Source of the DNA: Micavibrio sp.
GTDB lineage: Bacteria; Pseudomonadota; Alphaproteobacteria; Micavibrionales; UBA2020
NCBI GenBank assembly: GCA_028283745.1
Contig: JAPWJZ010000010.1
Span: forward strand, 62,001-126,000
Direction: 5' to 3'
DNA length: 64,000 bases
Shown: one piece after another, positions 40,087 through 47,990 of the stretch
How the letters are laid out: each line of letters opens with the position of its first letter
How positions within the stretch are numbered: the stretch's first letter is position 1
Position numbers and translations under genes: made by a program
The notes under the pieces: model-generated
Database searches by the model: none
What the model was told of the DNA's origin: nothing
The model's input: only the letters and a program-made list of their open reading frames with translations

Positions 40087-41007
40087 ATGACGCAGCCGGT
40101 CGGGCTAACAGGCAAAGTCGTCGCAATAACCGGCGGTGGACGGGGCATCGGGCGCGAAATCGCGCTGTTATGCGCGCGCGAAGGCGCAGCCGTAGTGGTC
40201 AATGATTTCGGCGGCTCACTAAGCGGCAGCGGCACGGATTCCGGGCCGGCGGCGGAAGTCGCCGGACAAATCGAGGCGGCGGGTGGTCGCGCGATAGCGA
40301 ACCTTGCCAATGTCGCCGATCCTGAAGGCGCCACGTCGATCGTCGAAGACGCGATCAAGGCTTTCGGACGGATCGACAGTATCGTCAACAATGCCGGTGT
40401 CTCGCGCGACGGCATGTTCCACAAGATGAGCGCCGCAGACTGGCAAGCCGTAATCGACGTCCATCTGGGTGGAAGCTTCCATCTGTCACGCGCGGCCGCC
40501 CCGGTATTTCGCGAGCAAGGAAGCGGTGCGTTCGTACATATGACCTCGACCTCTGGTCTCATCGGCAACGTCGGGCAATCCAACTATTCGGCTGCAAAAA
40601 TGGCGATCGTCGGCCTCTCGAATTCGATCGCGCTCGACATGCAGCGTTTCGGTGTCCGTTCCAATTGCGTGGCACCATTCGCCTGGAGTCGGATGACCGC
40701 GAGCATTCCGGCCGAGACTGAGGCGCAGAAGGAGCGGGTCGAACGGCTCAAGACGATGACCGCCGACAAAGTGGCGCCCATAGTAGCCTTTCTCTGTTCG
40801 GACGCGGCCGCTGATGTCACCGGCCAAATCTTCTGCGTGCGCAAGAACGAGATATTCCTGTTCTCACCGCCTCGCCCGGTCCGGTCAATGCACCGCGATC
40901 ATGGCTGGACGCCCGCGACGCTCGCATCGGAACTTCTACCAGCCTTCAAGCCGAGCCTATTTCCGCTGCAGGTATCTGCCGATGTGTTTGCGTGGGATCC
41001 CGTCTGA
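40087..41007 (+). CDS. SDR-family oxidoreductase (multifunctional-enzyme-type dehydrogenase)
   Basis: VVAITGGGRGIGREIALLCAREGAAVVVNDFGG; NNAGVSRDGMFHKM; YSAAK. Confidence 0.92.
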   Translation: MTQPVGLTGKVVAITGGGRGIGREIALLCAREGAAVVVNDFGGSLSGSGTDSGPAAEVAGQIEAAGGRAIANLANVADPEGATSIVEDAIKAFGRIDSIVNNAGVSRDGMFHKMSAADWQAVIDVHLGGSFHLSRAAAPVFREQGSGAFVHMTSTSGLIGNVGQSNYSAAKMAIVGLSNSIALDMQRFGVRSNCVAPFAWSRMTASIPAETEAQKERVERLKTMTADKVAPIVAFLCSDAAADVTGQIFCVRKNEIFLFSPPRPVRSMHRDHGWTPATLASELLPAFKPSLFPLQVSADVFAWDPV

Positions 41008-41036
41008 GGGCAAACTGATGGGGCAATCGGCCGGGG

Positions 41037-41864
41037 ATGATCCAGTTGAAAGATGATAGGCCTATATTTGGTGTCAGCCAGAGCGTTCTGTTCAACGCGG
41101 ATATGGCGAGCGACCTCGATACGGCGCTGGAATCGGGCTTTACCCATATTGCACTGCTGGATCAGATGGTGCATCGAACGGGGCTAGGCGAAACACTTCG
41201 CCTACTCCGCGAACGTCCGCTCGCTGTCAGTTCCTATCACACAGGGTTGATGATCGTCGAAATGGCCGAGGCGGAAGCGGACGCCAGGCTACGAGAGGAA
41301 ATCGCGATCGCCGAAGCCTTGGGTGCTCCCGCGATGGTCGTCTGCCCGGGGTACGGCGGCAATCGGTCCGCTTATGCTGCCGAAGCCGTTTTGACGGAAC
41401 GGCTGCAACGCGTTGGCCCCCTCGCCCGTCGGTCGGGCGTGGTCATCGGGATCGAGCCGCTTCATCCATTTCTTCACGCCAGCAGTTTTCTGCATACGGT
41501 GCGCGATACGGCTCGTATCGCAGCACAAGTAGAATCCTGCGGCGTGATCGCCGATCTTGTCCATCTTTATTGGGATCGGCAGTTCCTAGACGATATCTTT
41601 CGACATATCGACGCAGTCTGCATGGTCCATCTCGCCAATCTTGATAAAGCCGCCATGCAGGAGCGACGTTGGCGTCGCGCGGCGCTGGACGGAGATGTGG
41701 TGCCGGTGGCTAAACTGGTGCACGCATTTCAAGAAGCCGGATATCGCGGCAACTATGAAAATGAGATCATCTGCCGTCAGTCAGCAACGGAAAGCCGGGA
41801 CGCGGCGGCAGCATCTCGTATCTGGTTCGAAGGATTGTGGCGCATCGAAAACGCTGCCGAATAA
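41037..41864 (+). CDS. sugar phosphate isomerase/epimerase-like TIM-barrel protein
   Basis: AP-endonuclease-2-like pattern: GIEPLHPF, VIADLVHLYWD, NYENEIIC. Confidence 0.7.
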   Translation: MIQLKDDRPIFGVSQSVLFNADMASDLDTALESGFTHIALLDQMVHRTGLGETLRLLRERPLAVSSYHTGLMIVEMAEAEADARLREEIAIAEALGAPAMVVCPGYGGNRSAYAAEAVLTERLQRVGPLARRSGVVIGIEPLHPFLHASSFLHTVRDTARIAAQVESCGVIADLVHLYWDRQFLDDIFRHIDAVCMVHLANLDKAAMQERRWRRAALDGDVVPVAKLVHAFQEAGYRGNYENEIICRQSATESRDAAAASRIWFEGLWRIENAAE

Positions 41865-41893
41865 CTGCAATGGCAATTGCGCGATGTTATTTT

Positions 41894-41903
41894 TTGTATA
41901 CAA
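41894..41903. promoter_or_regulatory. candidate GntR operator TTGTATACAA
   Basis: Palindrome TTTGTATACAAA about 23 bp upstream of the DUF35 gene ATG. Confidence 0.6.
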
Positions 41904-41926
41904 ACTCTGCCGAGAGGAAGGCAGAT

Positions 41927-42385
41927 ATGACATCGACCAATGACAGCCCGGCCCCCGTTCGCGTGTCTTTGCGCGAGGGGCTGTTGCTCGGCGAGTTGTA
42001 CAATATCAGCAGCGTACGCCTGGCAGGCTGCAAATGCGCCGATTGCGGGGAAACGTCGCTTGGCGAACGGCTGATCTGCCCCAATTGCGGGCAGAGCGAC
42101 GTATCGACCGTCGCCCTAGGTAATGTCGGCACATTGTGGAGTTTCACCGTCATCCGCCATCGTCCGCCCGGCGACTACCGCGGACCGACGCCCTTCGCTC
42201 CGTTCGGCTTGGGCCTTGTCGAGCTGACGGAGGGGTTGCGGGTGCTTTCCCCCATCGACGTCGATGTCGATGCGCTCGAGATAGGCCTACCATTGCGGTT
42301 CCACCCATATGTCAGGCACGATCCAGAAAAGGATGTGGTCGCCTTTTCCTATGTACCCAATTTAGGGGCTACGCTCGATGTCTGA
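41927..42385 (+). CDS. Zn-ribbon / OB-fold (DUF35) protein
   Basis: CKCADCGETSLGERLICPNCGQSDV Zn ribbon followed by an OB-like domain. Confidence 0.9.
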   Translation: MTSTNDSPAPVRVSLREGLLLGELYNISSVRLAGCKCADCGETSLGERLICPNCGQSDVSTVALGNVGTLWSFTVIRHRPPGDYRGPTPFAPFGLGLVELTEGLRVLSPIDVDVDALEIGLPLRFHPYVRHDPEKDVVAFSYVPNLGATLDV

Positions 42386-43526
42386 CGTCGTCATCCTGGG
42401 CACGGGCATCCACCCTTTCGGTCGCTTCGAGACGCGGTATCAGGAAATGGGGGCGCAGGCCGCTTCGGACGCACTGCGCGACGCGGGCGTCGAATGGCGC
42501 GATATCCAGGCCGCCTATCTGGCACGCATGTATTTACCTGCGACATCTGGCGCGCGAATTCTCAGCCGGCTGGGCAGCACCGATATATCGATCTTGGATA
42601 TCGAGGCAGCCTGTGCCAGCGGCGGTGTCGCACTGCGTCAGGCGATCCTCGCGATCCGGTCTGGAGAGGTCGATCTGGTGCTCGTACTGGGCTGCGAAAA
42701 GATGCCGCGCGGGTTCATGGACCCCAAGATGCTCTACGACGACTGGCAGATCGAGTTAGGCACCTCGGTCAACCCATCTTACTGGGCAATGCGCGCGATG
42801 CGGCACATGCACGATTATGGCACGACCGAGGAGCAGATCGCCAAGGTCGCTTACAAGAACCACCGCAACAGCGTCCACAACGTCAACGCAATGTACCGTA
42901 AGCCCTTCAGTATGGAAGCGATTTTGAACTCTCCGCTGGTGTGTGACCCGATTAGACTGCTCGAAATCTGCGCTCCGAACGATGGGGCTGCCGCCGTCGT
43001 GCTTGCCTCGCCGGAACGGGCGCGGCGGATCGGCATAAAGGGCAAGGCGATCCAGATTGCGGGTGTCAGCCACACGGTCGCGCGCTATTCCGCCGACTTC
43101 CGGTGCCCGGCCGATAGCATGAGCGCCACCGCTCACAATCCCGGGCCGACCAGCATCACGGCGGCCAAGGCCTATGAGCAGGCCGCCGTAGGTCCAGCGG
43201 ACATCAACTGCTTCGAGGTGCAGGATACCGACGCCTTCTGCGAGATCGAGGCCTGCGAAGATCTGGGCCTCTGCCCCACGGGTGCAGGAGGCGCGCTCAT
43301 CGACGCCGGTTTCACCGAGATTACCGGTACAAAGCCGGTCAATATGAGCGGCGGCCTGATCAGCAAGGGCGAACCGATGGGCGCGTCGCATCTCGGCCAA
43401 GTTGTGGAAATCGTGGCGCAGTTGCGCGGCGAGGCGGGCCCTCGGCAGGTCGCCGATGCCAAGGTCGGGCTGGCGCACGTGCTGGGCGCCGGCGGCAATT
43501 GTGCCGTGACCATCCTAAAAAGGTGA
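42378..43526 (+). CDS. thiolase-family protein (SCP-X/Ltp-like)
   Basis: DIEAACASGGVALRQAILAIRSGEVDLVLVLGCEKM; C-terminal GAGGNCAVTIL; overlaps the DUF35 ORF. Confidence 0.88.
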   Translation: MSDVVILGTGIHPFGRFETRYQEMGAQAASDALRDAGVEWRDIQAAYLARMYLPATSGARILSRLGSTDISILDIEAACASGGVALRQAILAIRSGEVDLVLVLGCEKMPRGFMDPKMLYDDWQIELGTSVNPSYWAMRAMRHMHDYGTTEEQIAKVAYKNHRNSVHNVNAMYRKPFSMEAILNSPLVCDPIRLLEICAPNDGAAAVVLASPERARRIGIKGKAIQIAGVSHTVARYSADFRCPADSMSATAHNPGPTSITAAKAYEQAAVGPADINCFEVQDTDAFCEIEACEDLGLCPTGAGGALIDAGFTEITGTKPVNMSGGLISKGEPMGASHLGQVVEIVAQLRGEAGPRQVADAKVGLAHVLGAGGNCAVTILKR

Positions 43527-43560
43527 GAATCTCCGCGATGATCCGCCATGGGAGAAACAA

Positions 43561-44334
43561 ATGACCAGCTTGGTCAAAACCACGCGCGAGGGCGAGATCG
43601 CGATCGTCACGCTCAATCTGCCGGAGAAGCGTAATGCTCTTTCGGTGGATTTGCGCCATGCGCTGATCGAAGCGCTGGAACCATTACAGATCGACCCAAC
43701 CTGCCGTGCCATCGTCGTCACCGGTGCGGGGGGGACGTTCTGTGCCGGCGGCGATATATCCGCCATGCGCTCCGACGATATAGCAGGGTCGCGCTATCGC
43801 CTGATCCTGGCCCAGCGGAGTGTTCGGATGCTGGCTGCGGGAACGAAGCCCACGATAGCCGCCGTCGAAGGCTTCGCCCTAGGCGGCGGCATGGCCCTGG
43901 CTCTGGCATGCGATCGCGTCGTCGCCAGTCCGACGGCGAAATTCGGTGCATCTTATTCCAAGGTGGGCCTAATGGCCGACATGGGCCTGTTGTGGACACT
44001 TCCCCGGCGGGTCGGCAGCGGCAAGGCTGCGGAAATCCTGATGCTGGGCGATACATTCGACGCAAGCGAAGCCGCAGCCATCGGCGTCGTGGACAAGATC
44101 GCTGGAGAGCAGAGTGTATTGGATACGGCGGTGGAAGAAGCAAAACGCTTCGCCGCGGCTCCCCCGCTCGCCATCGCGCTAACTAAGAATGCATTGGGGC
44201 GCGGCGTGGGCGACCTGGAAGTGGCTTTGGCGATGGAACTGGACGGCCAAGCAATTCTGTACCGCAGCAGCGACCACGCCGAAGCGCGCGCTGCATTCGG
44301 GGAAAAGCGGGCACCTGTCTTTTCCGGCACATGA
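43561..44334 (+). CDS. enoyl-CoA hydratase/isomerase
   Basis: GAGGTFCAGGDISAM; VEGFALGGGMALALACD. Confidence 0.93.
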   Translation: MTSLVKTTREGEIAIVTLNLPEKRNALSVDLRHALIEALEPLQIDPTCRAIVVTGAGGTFCAGGDISAMRSDDIAGSRYRLILAQRSVRMLAAGTKPTIAAVEGFALGGGMALALACDRVVASPTAKFGASYSKVGLMADMGLLWTLPRRVGSGKAAEILMLGDTFDASEAAAIGVVDKIAGEQSVLDTAVEEAKRFAAAPPLAIALTKNALGRGVGDLEVALAMELDGQAILYRSSDHAEARAAFGEKRAPVFSGT

Positions 44335-44399
44335 CCTCGAACATATCAGCGTCCCAGCAGCCAGGATAGCGCGACCTGCCCCAGGCCATCTCAAACAGG

Positions 44400-44430
44400 T
44401 TGCACTCCCTCTACCTTTGTATGCTATAAT
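44400..44430 (+). promoter_or_regulatory. candidate sigma70-type promoter upstream of the GntR gene
   Basis: TTGCAC-N19-TATAAT. Confidence 0.35.
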
Positions 44431-44509
44431 GACATGATCTGCTGCTGGGAGGCCCCTGACGTCCATCCCCATGGAGCGATTTTTGAGCGCGAAGAATTGA
44501 GGACGGACG

Positions 44510-45265
44510 ATGCGGAAAATGGAGCAGGGTACGAAAGCCCTGATCATGCTCAGGGACTCGATCTTGAACGGGGACCTGCCCGCTGGGGAGCGATTGCTCG
44601 AACTCGCGCTGGTCGAAAGATTGCAGATCTCCAGAACGCCTATTCGTTTCGCGCTGGATCGGCTGGCTGACGAAGGCCTCCTCGAAAAAATCAATGGCGG
44701 CTACGCTGTTCGTGCTTTCACACGACAGGAAATACGCGACGCAATCCGTGTCCGCGGCCTCCTGGAAGGTATGGCCGTGCGAATGGCCGCCGAACGCGGC
44801 CCCTTGCCGGAGCCACTCCAAGCCGCGCGACAATGCATCCAAGATCTGGAATTGGTCATAGCCAACCAAAGCTCCAAGAAGGTCGATGTAGAAAGCTACC
44901 TGTCAATAAATCGCCGATTCCATCAGGCGCTCATCGAAATGGCTGATAGTTTTGTAATTACTCGAATGTTGAACAGTATCTGTAGTCTTCCTTTTGCCTC
45001 GCCCAACTCATTCGTTATGGCGCAACGTCAGGTCGGTGATATTCGTCAGGTGATTTTCACGTCGCAGGTGCAACATCGCACCATGCTGGAAGCCATTGAA
45101 AATGGGGAGGGCGCGCGCGCGGAATCCATCGCACGCGAGCATGCTGAGCTTTCGCTGACCGCCATGCGAAAGACGCTGGAGAAACCGCAGCTGATCAATA
45201 AGATTTCTGGCATGGAACTGCTAAAGCTGACGGAAGACGAGATACCGGAACATAGTCGCTCTTAG
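44510..45265 (+). CDS. GntR-family (FCD domain) transcriptional regulator
   Basis: ILNGDLPAGERLLELALVERLQISRTPIRFALDRLADEGLLEKI...GYAVRAFTRQEIRDAIRVRGLLEGMAVRMAAE. Confidence 0.9.
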   Translation: MRKMEQGTKALIMLRDSILNGDLPAGERLLELALVERLQISRTPIRFALDRLADEGLLEKINGGYAVRAFTRQEIRDAIRVRGLLEGMAVRMAAERGPLPEPLQAARQCIQDLELVIANQSSKKVDVESYLSINRRFHQALIEMADSFVITRMLNSICSLPFASPNSFVMAQRQVGDIRQVIFTSQVQHRTMLEAIENGEGARAESIAREHAELSLTAMRKTLEKPQLINKISGMELLKLTEDEIPEHSRS

Positions 45266-45309
45266 TACGCTCTGATGATCTCGAAAATCGTCTCTGGACC
45301 AAGCACGCC

Positions 45310-46554
45310 TTACGCATCGCGGCTACCGTAGCTCGAGGCGAGGTCAGCCTGAAAGGCCGGGCTGGCTATCGCAATCAGGGCCTCGGCTCTTGCCTGAGCC
45401 GATTTTCCGCGCAAATCTGCTACGCCGAATTCAGTTACGACGAAGTCGACCGCATGCCGCGGAACGGCGATGGGCGTTCCTGCTGCGAAACGAGAAACGA
45501 TACGCGATGCCTTGCCTTTCCTGTCGGTCGCCGGCAAGGCGATTATGCTCTTGCCGCCTTTTGCCTTGTGCGCGCCGATCGTGAACTCCGGCAATCCGCC
45601 TGCACTGCTGACATAGCGGCCGCCAACCATTTCCGTGTTGCACTGGCCAAGCAGATCGACCTCGATCGCTGAATTGATCGCGGTCAGCTTGGGGATGCCA
45701 ACAAGTTTCGCCAGATCGTGGGTTTCGCTGACCTCGGCAAGTGTGACTTCGCGGCTCTGTTCAAGCCAGTCGTAAAATGCCTGGTCGCCTGCACCCGAGG
45801 CCGCGACGATTGTGCCGACTCCTTCTATAACCCCGCCTTCGACCAAATCCCGAGCGCCAGGAAGCACGATGCCGGAGTGTATGCGCAAGTTGCGCCGTTG
45901 CGACAGCGCCTTCAGCACTTGGCCCGGAACCTTGCCGATCCCGGTCTGGATCGTCGCACCGTCTTCGATCAAGGAAGCAACATGGCTTGCGATCTTGATC
46001 GAGACCTGGTCCGCGCTTGGCGTAGGGATATCGAGAATTGGACGGACCGTGCGTACCGCATAGTCGAAATCCGACAGTGCAATGGCCGCCCCCCCCAGAC
46101 CAGGCCGGATATTCTCGTTGATCACGGCGATGCTGCACTTTGCGGCGGCCGCAGCCTCCACCCCGAATTCGACACAAGGGCCGAGCGAGCAGCGCCCGCT
46201 CGCATCGGGTGGCGAAACTTGCAGGACGGCGACGTCCAGGCCAGCGCACCGGATATATTCTAAAATTTCATGGTAGCTTATCGGGACCACCGTCATGCGT
46301 GCAGGGCCATCAAGCGCTGCGGTCGGCAAAGGAAAAAAGCTGGTCACCCGCACACTTGGTTCGATTGTCGCAAAATCAAACATATTGATCCCGGCGATGA
46401 AACTCGTGACTATTTCGCTGCCCGCGACCAATTCCGGACGTGCCTTGAGCGCATCCAGAAAATCTGTAGGCTCACCTGAGGAGCCGGGTATAAAGACGCG
46501 GCGCCCGGCGATCACCGATCCGTCCATCGTTTTCCAATCGATCCAGTTGGTCAT
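45310..46554 (-). CDS. acetyl-CoA hydrolase/transferase-family CoA-transferase
   Basis: QTGIGKVPGQVLKAL...RIHSGIVLPGARDLVEGGVI...INSAIEVDLLGQCNTEMVGGRYVSSAGG. Confidence 0.88.
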   Translation of the reverse strand: MTNWIDWKTMDGSVIAGRRVFIPGSSGEPTDFLDALKARPELVAGSEIVTSFIAGINMFDFATIEPSVRVTSFFPLPTAALDGPARMTVVPISYHEILEYIRCAGLDVAVLQVSPPDASGRCSLGPCVEFGVEAAAAAKCSIAVINENIRPGLGGAAIALSDFDYAVRTVRPILDIPTPSADQVSIKIASHVASLIEDGATIQTGIGKVPGQVLKALSQRRNLRIHSGIVLPGARDLVEGGVIEGVGTIVAASGAGDQAFYDWLEQSREVTLAEVSETHDLAKLVGIPKLTAINSAIEVDLLGQCNTEMVGGRYVSSAGGLPEFTIGAHKAKGGKSIIALPATDRKGKASRIVSRFAAGTPIAVPRHAVDFVVTEFGVADLRGKSAQARAEALIAIASPAFQADLASSYGSRDA

Positions 46555-46636
46555 TTTCCTCGGCCGCAGGTGAAATCGTTGGCTTTGCCGTTTGCGTAAA
46601 AATGCGGCACCGATGCCGTTTATAATGGAATACTCC

Positions 46637-46650
46637 AATTGTATACAATT
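46637..46650. promoter_or_regulatory. candidate GntR operator, 14-bp palindrome
   Basis: AATTGTATACAATT, upstream of the CoA-transferase gene. Confidence 0.65.
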
Positions 46651-46693
46651 AAAGCCTGCAAGCGCTACCGTGCGGTGAGCTTGACAGCAGGCT

Positions 46694-46707
46694 TATTGTA
46701 TACAATA
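46694..46707. promoter_or_regulatory. candidate GntR operator, 14-bp palindrome
   Basis: TATTGTATACAATA, upstream of the MaoC gene and 57 bp from the previous palindrome. Confidence 0.65.
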
Positions 46708-46772
46708 TGGAGAGACGGACGCAGCCGGCGCTGTCGTATGCATTTCCGTCGGTCAGGGCTACGGGATTGAGT

Positions 46773-47894
46773 GTGGCATACGAAGCTATAGATACGTCTG
46801 ATGTTGAACGCTGGATCGGAGAGACGATCGGCGGAGAACAACTGCGAGAACCGATTTCCGTGTCGGATATGCGACGCTGGGTTCAGGCGATGCACAACCC
46901 CAACCCCGTTCACTATGACGACGATTATCGCGATGCCGAGGGCGTTTTCGTGGCACCTCAGTCGTTGATCCTGGCCTGCGCCATTCGGCACGGCGTCACG
47001 CCTTCCATGCAGGGACAAATTCCCGGCGGCCGGCAGATGAACGGCGGCGATGAATGGTGGTTCTACGACCGTGTCAGTATTGGTGATCGAGTCACATCGG
47101 TGCGCCAGGCATTCGACTACCGCGTGACCGAGACTGCCTTTGCCGGTCCCACCATTTTTCAGCGTGGGGACACAGTCTACGTCAACCAGAATGGCAAAGT
47201 CCTTGCCAGGCAGCGATCGACCGCAATCCGCTTTCTTGCCGTCAATCTCAAGCAGAAGTCGAAAAAAGAGGACGGTTCCGCGCTTCCCGAAACGACGGAC
47301 GAGATGATCGGGGCGTTCGAACAAGAGCGTCTGGCCTATGCTCGAGCCCTTCGCGAAACGCCACCGCCTGTGGCGGCGGACGTAAAGGTCGGCATGAGCC
47401 TGCCTCGCCGGCTGGTCGGGCCCCATTCGATCCAGAGCTTCACGACCGAACAACGCGCGTTTCTCTATACGATTTGGGGGAATCTGTCGGACGATGGCCT
47501 GCCACGCACAGAGCGTGTGTTCCGGTCAGCCGATGCGGCGCTCGATCCCGAGTTCGGCGACGGCCTCTATCATGGCGCATCCGCAGGCCACACAGATTCC
47601 AAGTCGGCCGCGCAACGGGGCATGCCGCGTGCCTACGGCGCCGGCGCATCCGTATGCGCCTTCATCATCGATTATGCGGCGAATTGGGCTGGCGGCTCGG
47701 GGTGGGTGGAGCATTGTTCAATCCAGTATCGCAGCCCTGTGCTTGTCGGCGATGCTACCTATATTTCTGCCGAAGTCATCGGCATCGAACAGGCTGACGG
47801 GCATCATGTCGTGAAGCTTTCGGTCGAGGCCGCCAACCAGGCAGGTATCATCAATACGCGCGGCAAAGTCACCGTCCGCCTGCCGGTCACATAG
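46773..47894 (+). CDS. MaoC-like / FAS1-type dehydratase (double hot-dog)
   Basis: MHNPNPVHYDDDYRDAEGVFVAPQSL...SIQYRSPVLVGDATYISAEVIG; GTG start at 46773 preferred over ATG at 46707, which abuts the operator. Confidence 0.75.
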   Translation: MAYEAIDTSDVERWIGETIGGEQLREPISVSDMRRWVQAMHNPNPVHYDDDYRDAEGVFVAPQSLILACAIRHGVTPSMQGQIPGGRQMNGGDEWWFYDRVSIGDRVTSVRQAFDYRVTETAFAGPTIFQRGDTVYVNQNGKVLARQRSTAIRFLAVNLKQKSKKEDGSALPETTDEMIGAFEQERLAYARALRETPPPVAADVKVGMSLPRRLVGPHSIQSFTTEQRAFLYTIWGNLSDDGLPRTERVFRSADAALDPEFGDGLYHGASAGHTDSKSAAQRGMPRAYGAGASVCAFIIDYAANWAGGSGWVEHCSIQYRSPVLVGDATYISAEVIGIEQADGHHVVKLSVEAANQAGIINTRGKVTVRLPVT

Positions 47895-47990
47895 AATATT
47901 TGCGAGGCCGATCTGAATTCGTCGGCCTTGCGCGACCCCCACACTTCATCCCTGGCACCGTCGGGGCAAAAAAATCCTGGAGAAGGCGGC

